A stretch of 64,000 bases of DNA, taken from contig NC_081415.1 of the NCBI RefSeq assembly GCF_030272615.1, positions 376,479,392 through 376,543,391 on the forward strand, read 5' to 3'. A program made the translations under genes and the position numbers. Of the stretch, positions 57,766 to 64,000 are shown one piece after another. A model generated the notes under the pieces. The model did not search any database and had not been told where the DNA came from. It saw nothing but the letters and a program-made list of their open reading frames with translations. Positions within the stretch are counted from its first letter, which is position 1. Every line of letters starts with the position of its first letter. Source of the stretch: Cryptomeria japonica (Eukaryota > Streptophyta > Pinopsida > Cupressales > Cupressaceae).

Positions 57766-59970
57766 TTTTATGGATTAGTGGGACCTAAAGTTGTTTGTGA
57801 TGTAGAGGTCAAGATCAATTTCAGAGCTAGTTGTTCAGTTAATGTATTATTTGGGAGAAACAACTGAGATTCAGTCTGGTTTCAGGAATGATCTATCCTA
57901 TATAAGAAGTTTATCTAAGTTGATTCTAAGTGTAGTGTAAGATTGAGTTTGGTTTCAAGAATGATCTATCATGTATAAAACGTTACTAAAATTTGATAGG
58001 TAGTTGATTGAACTAGCTGAAAGATGATCGACCAAATCATGCAACGCAAATGGCAGAGGTACACTGTCTTGATCTATTTATGCTCAGGATAATTGATAAC
58101 TAGTATTATGTTCGCTATAGACTGTTTTTAGGCAAGTTTGATTGTTCTATTCTGACAAAACCAGGGACTCGTATGACAACATTTTCTGAACCAGACGATA
58201 ATTTAGTAGTTACAGGATGACAAAATTTCTATTTCATACGAGCTGTTGTTTCTTACTGTACAACAGATGGGTATGTGTAGGATGACAAAAGACTCAGAGC
58301 AGTTCTGTTTCATACAACATAGGATACAAAACCAGATGATAGATTAAAATGACTCGTACGACACAGGATCAGGTCTAGAAGGACAAATCAAAAGACTCGT
58401 ACAAGACGAGATTAGGTGAAGCATGATAAATTATCAGACTCATATGACTGTTCATAGGACAGAGCCTAGAAATTCTGAGTTTTTTCGATTGCTGAGTATG
58501 ATAACTGAATATGACCAATTCTGAGATGGACTGATTTTGGACCAGGATATAGAATTTTGACTTAAGATGGACAAGTTTCTGACACGGATAGAGTTTTGAC
58601 TTAAGATGGACAAGTTTCTGACACAGACAGAGTTTCAACTTAAGATGGACAAGTTTCAGACATGAACAGAGTTTCACCTTAAGATGGACAAGTTTCTGAC
58701 ATGGACAGAGTTTTGACTTAAGATGGACAAGTTTCTGACACGGACAAAGTTTCGAATCACTGAGTTGTTTCTTGTCTTCTCCAATTTTTGGTATTTCGGT
58801 TTTTGTTTCAGGAATGAAAACACAGAAAACAAGTAGTGCATATAGTGACTTCAATAACATCATGCAAACCCTAAGGAATTTGGTGAGGAAAGAAAACCTT
58901 TGCTTGTAGACTCAGGTACACACCCAATAGCTAATCAGAATATGGCCATTGAGTCTCATGCAATGGATTCTCAATGCCGTATTATCCGACTCCAAACACT
59001 AATGGGGGCACGAAATGACAAGTATCTTGGGAGAGTTACAATCTCTCTTGTACAAATATTATCCCCCTTTCGGAGGTGAATCGAGTAGCTTCTAATTTTG
59101 AATTGGATTTAGTCAGGGATCTGTTCAGTGCGTCGAGGTATAAACTCAATTAAGAGGTCTCCTAGCCTTGAAAACCAAGGTTTAATATACCCAAAGGTAT
59201 GGAGGAGAGTTATTCCCGAGCACTGTCGTTGACTTGATTTTCATCAATTCATGTTTATTTTATAGTGGGTTGGAGTACTTGGCGTCTAGCTGTTCCCACT
59301 TAGGTCGTTCCCCTCACACCGGTCGTAATGGCTTTAAGTATTTTTCAACCCCTCGAGAGGGCAGGCCTGCTAAAGATGTACAAATCTCAAACAAAGAAAA
59401 AGCCTCAAGGGTCTGGATTTCTGATTGTCTAGGAAAAGACAAGAGCATACTCTCCTACCTCTTGGAATCTTCTAAAAACACAAAAGACAGATTTGTTCTT
59501 TAACCAGATAGTAAGTTAGATTCCTAAAAAATGAATTTAAAGAATACACGATGTTTAGTCGATTCTCCTTAGGCAACCTGCAAAGACAACGAATCAATAG
59601 TCATATTGTCTTTGTGCGACAAGCATATTCTTTGACAAGCATTCTGCAAAAACTTTTTAGGCCGTGAAAAATTATGAGATAGATAGATAAATAGTCAGTG
59701 TCAGTCGTCAGAATAATCAATAAAAATCATGAAATTTGCCTTTTAACCAGAAAATATAGAGTCGTACGATAGTATAAAAACTTGTACGATATAGGATCCC
59801 AACTTGTACGAGACAAGATTTATGTTCATACGACACCTACAGTTTGTCATTTCAGCCTATGGGAATTGTTGTACGAGATGTATAGACGAAAAAAAATTTG
59901 AAAAATCCGAAATCTGGAAAATAACAAAAAACAAAGAGTCAATCTTGGAGGCAGAAAAATGTAGTCTTCA
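57766..59970 (-). other. 5' leader of C
   Basis: About 2.2 kb between PBS and Gag. It contains many CTCGTACGAC / TCATACGAG words (58168-58430 and 59760-59880) and the 39-bp minisatellite. The 162-codon minus frame at 58375-58863 is only the translated minisatellite. Confidence 0.6.
58559..58765. repeat. 39-bp minisatellite in the C leader, about 5 units
   Basis: The unit GACTTAAGATGGACAAGTTT then CTGACACGGATAGAGTTTT is repeated with small changes from about 58559 to 58765. Its length is a multiple of three, so it reads as a 13-residue repeat (KLCPCQKLVHLKS type) on the minus strand. Confidence 0.88.
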
Positions 59971-59988
59971 GCCCCATGGTGGGTGCCA
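59971..59988 (-). other. Primer binding site of C
   Basis: Minus strand TGGCACCCACCATGGGGC starts four bases after the LTR end. It resembles the TGGCGCCCACCGTGGGGC sites I recall from Tat-lineage elements. The tRNA is not assigned. Confidence 0.75.
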
Positions 59989-59992
59989 GAGA

Positions 59993-61122
59993 TGTGTGTG
60001 TGAAAAATTGGTCTGTAAGTTGCAAGCACAACACTTCAATTGAGTCATTATATGCATGGTTAGTAATCAATAATCAATAAGAAAAAAACCTCAACAAAGT
60101 GACTAATTGCCTTCTAAAAGATGTGAGTATATGATTGCTCTCAGATTGTTATAAGCAATACCAGTGACTAGACTACACCAAGATGAAGGATTTAATCTAT
60201 ATAATATTTAACTATATGGATGCAAGATGGATGAATAATTCATGCAAAATAATCAATTCAAGCAATAATGGATATAAGAAAAATGGATGTAAATAATCTA
60301 AAAAGCACAATAATATTCAATGACTCCAGAGCGAAATTAGCGTGTTAATAATCTCCAAGCGTGTTCTCAAAAATCTCTGGGGTAAATTGGAATGAGAGCT
60401 GAAGAATGAATTTATAGAGAATTGCCAAGAGAAAAGCTCAATTTAGGATTAATTGAAAATAATTGAGAAATCAAGTTTAGTTAACCTTGAGATAGATTCC
60501 AATTATAGTTTAATTGAAATGCATTCAAATTAGAAGTCAAAGTTGCATTGGAAATAATAATAAATTAATTCCATGCATTTGTGATAAAAATAGATAATTC
60601 TTTTATTTATTCAAGAAAAGAGTCTTTTCAATGCAACTTAACTTCTTTTTCTGAAAAGCTTTGAATTCCAATTTCAGAGAATAATTCAATAATTCAATTA
60701 AATCTTTTCTAATTTCAAGTTCTAAATTTAGAAAAAGAAATAATATCTCAAGTTTGATTTCTCTCTCAATTCAATTCTTTTTGTTTAATTTCAATTCAAC
60801 TCTTGTTTTGTAATTAATTCCTCTTTTGTAATAAATTAATTCCTTTTGCATGATTAAATGACAATTTATTAATTAATTAAATATGCAAGGATATTTAATA
60901 AATTAAAATGGGATAATTGATCAAAATGATATTCTTGGAAATGATTCAATTAATTAAATGAATATTTAATTAATATTGAGTAATTGATTTGCCATGTGAT
61001 ATTTGATGATTAAAGAATTAATAATGTGCTCAAGATTAATTTAATTGCCTTTGGTTAGGACCTTGGTGATGTTGTCGAGATTAGGGGCCCATGGTTTAGA
61101 TGACCATTTTTAGGGTATTACA
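59993..61122 (-). repeat. 5' LTR of C (1130 bp)
   Basis: Same ends as 44093-45224. TATA box (minus strand TATAAAT) at 60410-60416, upstream of the short R/U5 end. Confidence 0.93.
60410..60416 (-). promoter_or_regulatory. TATA box of the C 5' LTR
   Basis: Minus strand TCTCTATAAATTC, identical in the other LTR (44510-44516). Likely start region of the genomic transcript. Confidence 0.55.
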
Positions 61123-62040
61123 ACCCCTTCCATAATACTTTTGTGAAAGGTTGAGCCTTATCTACTAGCTGAGAAATAAAGTGTCTGATTGACTGGAGAC
61201 GTCCTTGTAGACTTCTCATTGACTAATATTCTTTGGAGGTGGCATTTCCATTATAGCTTGGACCTTCTCAGGATCAACCTCAATTCCTTTCTTTGAAATA
61301 ATATAACCAAGTAGTTTACTAGATGTCACTCTGAATGCACACTTTTTAGGATTTAGCCAGAGCTTGAATTTTTCCATTCTATCTAGTATGAGGCCTAGCT
61401 CTTGAATATGTGCGGATCTCTTCATAGTCTTCACTAAAGTATCATCAACATAATTTTCCATATTCTTATGCATCATATCATGAAAGATAGTAGTTACTTC
61501 TCTTTGGTAAGTTTCTCCTACATTCTTTAGCCCAAATGGCATGACGTTCCAACAAAAGCTTCCCCATGCATAAGTGAAAGTTGTCTTTTCTTGATCTCCA
61601 GGAGCTATTTTGATCTGATTATAACTGGAGAATCCATCCATTAGTGAGTACATCTCATATCCAGAAGTCATATCCATTATCATATCAATGTTAGGCATCC
61701 ATTGGACATGCTTTATTGAGATCCCTGAAATCCATGCAAACCCTAATAGATTTGTTTGCCTTTGATATAGGCACTATGTTTTAAATCCATTCAGCTTAGT
61801 CTATAGCTCTGATAAATCCATCTTTTAGCAATTTTTCTAGCTCATCTTTGACTAGCAGTGCCACATGAGGGTGCATCTTGTAGAGTTTTTGATTGACTGG
61901 TTTAACTCCTGGTGTAATAGAAAGATGGTGCATGATGAGATGGTGCATGATGAGATCAGGATCTAGACCCAGCATATCAAAGTATGTCCATGCAAAGTTG
62001 ATCTTCTTTTCTAGGAAGATATTGCTGAAATCTTTCAACT
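61123..62040 (-). pseudogene. pol: Reverse transcriptase of D
   Basis: INFAWTYFDMLGLDPDLIMH, HVALLVKDELEKLLKDGFIR, then FCWNVMPFGLKNVGETYQRE and ENYVDDTLVK with YVDD (about 61450), GYIISKKGIEVDP. A short duplication gives LIMHHLIMHHL (about 61925-61955). It is split from its RNase H by C. Frameshift at about 61700. Confidence 0.87.
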
Positions 62041-63313
62041 CTTCTACTAATAATGATTGAGCTAAGTGGATGATATGTGGTGTCTCTTGACTCCCAATAT
62101 TTACTGGCTAAGTTGGTTCAATCAATATAGAAGACCTTTCCTGGAAATTACTTGGTAGTATATCAAGTATCTCACCTTCAAGTGCCTCAGAGAGGTTTTC
62201 ACCCTTAGGTACATCCTTTATTTTTTATCTTTTTGATTCTAAAACCACCACAATGTGGTTTTCACCGTTAGATCTTTTATTTTTCTTATTTTGATTTTTT
62301 GACTATGGTACTTGATATCTGTTTCAGTCATGTTCTCACTATGTTCACTGGTGGAAGAGTCCATTGGTTCAACTACATTAAGGTAGTAGGCTAATGTATA
62401 GTCATTTGCAAAGATAGGTACATTCATAGGTTGGTTTTGGAGACTACAATCAATTAGTTCAAGATGTACCAAAGATAAAGTTTGGACAGGTTCAAGAGAG
62501 TTCATGGTATTATCATCATAGCTTTAGACCGAAAAGTCGAGTTCTAAAAGACTACCTTGTGTAAATGTCTCAAGACCAGGAATATTTACAACATGATTAT
62601 TGAAGTACATGTTAATATTTAGTTGACCAAATCCAATAGACCTACTCATAGCACCATTTTCTATGCCAAACTAGACTACATATCATGGTTTGACAGTAGC
62701 AAGATTAGTAGACAGATTCCTGACATCTGTGACAGAGGAGTTACAGTTTGATGTTGAATAGGTATTATCATCAATAGGACTGTTATTGGAGTCACCGGAG
62801 TCATAAGAGGAAGTTTTCAACTCTTCATCAAGTGATTGAGTGAATTTATGTATAGTGTCAATACCTACATCTTTGTTGCTACAAGTTCCTTTGTGATTTG
62901 GTTCATTTATCACTTGTATCTGACATACCTATTGACATAACCTTGATGGTTCTATGAATTTTTATCTTCTACTCCATTCAACTTCTTCTAGACTAATGAC
63001 TGGTTTTGTTTCTGTAGCTTCCAATTCTTCTTGTGTAGTGCCATTTCTAATTTGTTCTATCCTATTAGAGGGAGACATAGTAGGTAAAGAATTTTCTTGT
63101 GTCTTTCTTCCTTTCAGTTTTCATTCATAGTTTGCTTATCTTTTTAATCTAATTTCTTCTATCTCTGTTTGTAGCTTTAAGCGTATCAATTCTTGAATTT
63201 CATATGTGATATCATTAGAGTCTTCTAGAGTTTTTGTACTAGATGTATCTGAGAGATGATCTGGACCCCATTCATACTCGTTTGAGTCAGTTTCTGAATC
63301 ATCTAGTTGTTGT
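62041..63313 (-). pseudogene. Linker region of D between G-patch and RT
   Basis: Homologous to 53411-54512 of C: ELIDCSLQNQPMNVPIFAND and YTLAYYLNVVEPMDSSTSEH (62239-62505), then KDVGIDTIHKFTQSLDEE (62683-62913). Broken by stops. No domain recognised. Confidence 0.6.
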
Positions 63314-63780
63314 CTACCAGTGTATGTGACTGGAATTTTTCAGTGGTGAAAACAATTCCTTGATTCTTTCTACATCTTCTCTCATATCCTCTGGGACTTC
63401 TACTCCTTGTAATGTTGTAGTTGATACCATTGGAACTTGATCATTGGTTTTTTCCTCTCTCTTGACTGCTATTTTTTTTTGTTCTTTTTCATACTCTTCT
63501 TGAGTTTGTTGAGTGTTTACTTTCTGTGATAGTGAAGGCAGTGTCTTTTTCTTCCACTTAGAATTAGAAACATATTTTGGTCTGATGTCTTTCATGGATT
63601 GTATCTCAGTCCATCTTTTTCATTTGCAAACTTTTTTTATAGATGAATGGGTTCAATAATACCTTCTTTATTTTTTCTGAGAGGACCAGTACCTGAATAT
63701 CCCATACATTGAATCATTTTATATCCTGGACCATACTGTGTCAGAGAAATCTCATAATGTCTTACTTCTTTGTTTTTCAC
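63314..63780 (-). pseudogene. G-patch-like domain region of D
   Basis: GPGYKMIQCMGYSGTGPLRK then NKEGIIEP (about 63640-63740), followed by a charged Lys/Glu-rich helix (63314-63595). Equivalent to 54564-54989 of C, with one frameshift near 63600. The glycine pattern is mostly kept. Confidence 0.65.
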
Positions 63781-64000
63781 TATCTTCTTTGAAAAGCCAT
63801 TTGAGAACAACATCCTCTTTTATTTCATCTACAAGGGAAGTAGAGGATTGTACAAAGAGACCGTCATATATGACATTTGGAGTGGAAGTCTATGGATTCA
63901 TAACCTCTAATGGTTTTCCTAATTGTCTAGGTGATGGAGGAAGAGAAATGAGTGAAAGTATTGGTTCTACCTTGTATCCGTCCATGCCAGTATCTGTGAT
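63781..64000 (-). pseudogene. Post-protease region of D, cut by the window edge
   Basis: Minus-strand text around MDGYKVEPILSLISLPPSPR matches [20 protein letters not shown] of C. The protease and Gag of D lie beyond 64000. Confidence 0.65.

Larger units (their letters stand above)
44093..61122 (-). mobile_element. C: complete 17-kb Tat-like Ty3/gypsy element
   Basis: The element is bounded by two LTRs of about 1.13 kb and lies in minus orientation inside D. Flanks are ACCCT (left) and ACCCC (right), a target duplication with one mismatch, and D homology resumes on each side. Order from the 5' end (right): LTR, PBS, leader with minisatellite, Gag, protease, G-patch-like domain, linker, RT, RNase H, second RNase H, integrase, shared box, spacer, antisense PMD gene, PPT, LTR. 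Its LTRs differ at about 20 sites plus a 2-bp indel by eye. Coding regions carry a handful of stops and frameshifts. Confidence 0.93.
24212..64000 (-). mobile_element. D: Tat-like Ty3/gypsy element, interrupted by E and C, runs off the right edge
   Basis: Minus-oriented element seen in three pieces: 24212-31301 (3' LTR, antisense PMD gene, integrase C-terminal half), 42642-44092 (integrase N-terminus, RNase H domains) and 61123-64000 (RT, linker, G-patch). Segments rejoin exactly across E (TTGAC duplication) and across C. Gag, PBS and 5' LTR must lie beyond 64000. It belongs to the same family as C. Visible length without the nested elements is about 11.4 kb. Confidence 0.85.

Noticed and set aside
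58375..58863. 162-codon Cys-repeat frame in the C leader, looking like a Cys-rich peptide
   Set aside because: It is the 39-bp minisatellite read in frame. No signal peptide or independent support.

Overview
The window looks like intergenic DNA from a seed plant with a very large, transposon-filled nuclear genome. A gymnosperm is my guess, but nothing here proves it. I found no ordinary host gene, no rRNA or tRNA gene and no prokaryotic feature. Nearly every coding stretch is a retrotransposon protein: Ty3/gypsy Gag, protease, RT, RNase H and integrase, or LINE ORF1 and ORF2. Most are broken by stops and frameshifts, and many of the stops are TAG where CAG is expected.

From left to right the window is a stack of nested insertions. 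Positions 1-1900 are unassigned AT-rich DNA with a degenerate TCGCCA-word region. Positions 1900-5480 hold a minus-strand gypsy gag-protease remnant (G0). Positions about 5600-13621 hold a minus-strand L1-type LINE with ORF1, ORF2 and a puzzling third reading frame. LTR element A1 (plus strand, LTR 16865-17224) interrupts the 5' end of the LINE. The LINE/A1 junction is then tandemly triplicated as three almost identical 1620-bp units (12243-17102). A1 is interrupted at 21519 by gypsy element A2 (plus), and A2 is interrupted by D at about 24212. D is a minus-strand Tat-like gypsy element that runs past the right edge.

Two further elements sit inside D. E (31302-42636, plus, exact TTGAC target duplication) is a non-autonomous LTR element with no polymerase but one long Pro/Ser/Gln-rich ORF of about 929 codons. 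C (44093-61122, minus, 17 kb) is a complete member of D's own family. It has two LTRs of about 1.13 kb, PBS, Gag with a C-H-H-C knuckle, protease, a G-patch-like domain, RT, two RNase H domains, integrase and PPT.

The most interesting system lies in the 3' part of D and C, on the strand opposite to pol. It is a plant-mobile-domain (PMD) gene that appears to have its own architecture. There is a TATA box (kept in D, deleted in C), a 25-codon first exon, a GT-AG intron of 467 bp (D) or 465 bp (C) in phase 0, and a second exon encoding the PMD and a C-terminal coiled coil. The two copies agree in exon length, intron position and reading frame. Other shared structures are a GTGAAAACC...AACAGGCGCC box downstream of the main ORF in C, D and E, near-identical polypurine tracts in C, D and E, and CTCGTACGAG-type palindromes in the flanks of C and D.
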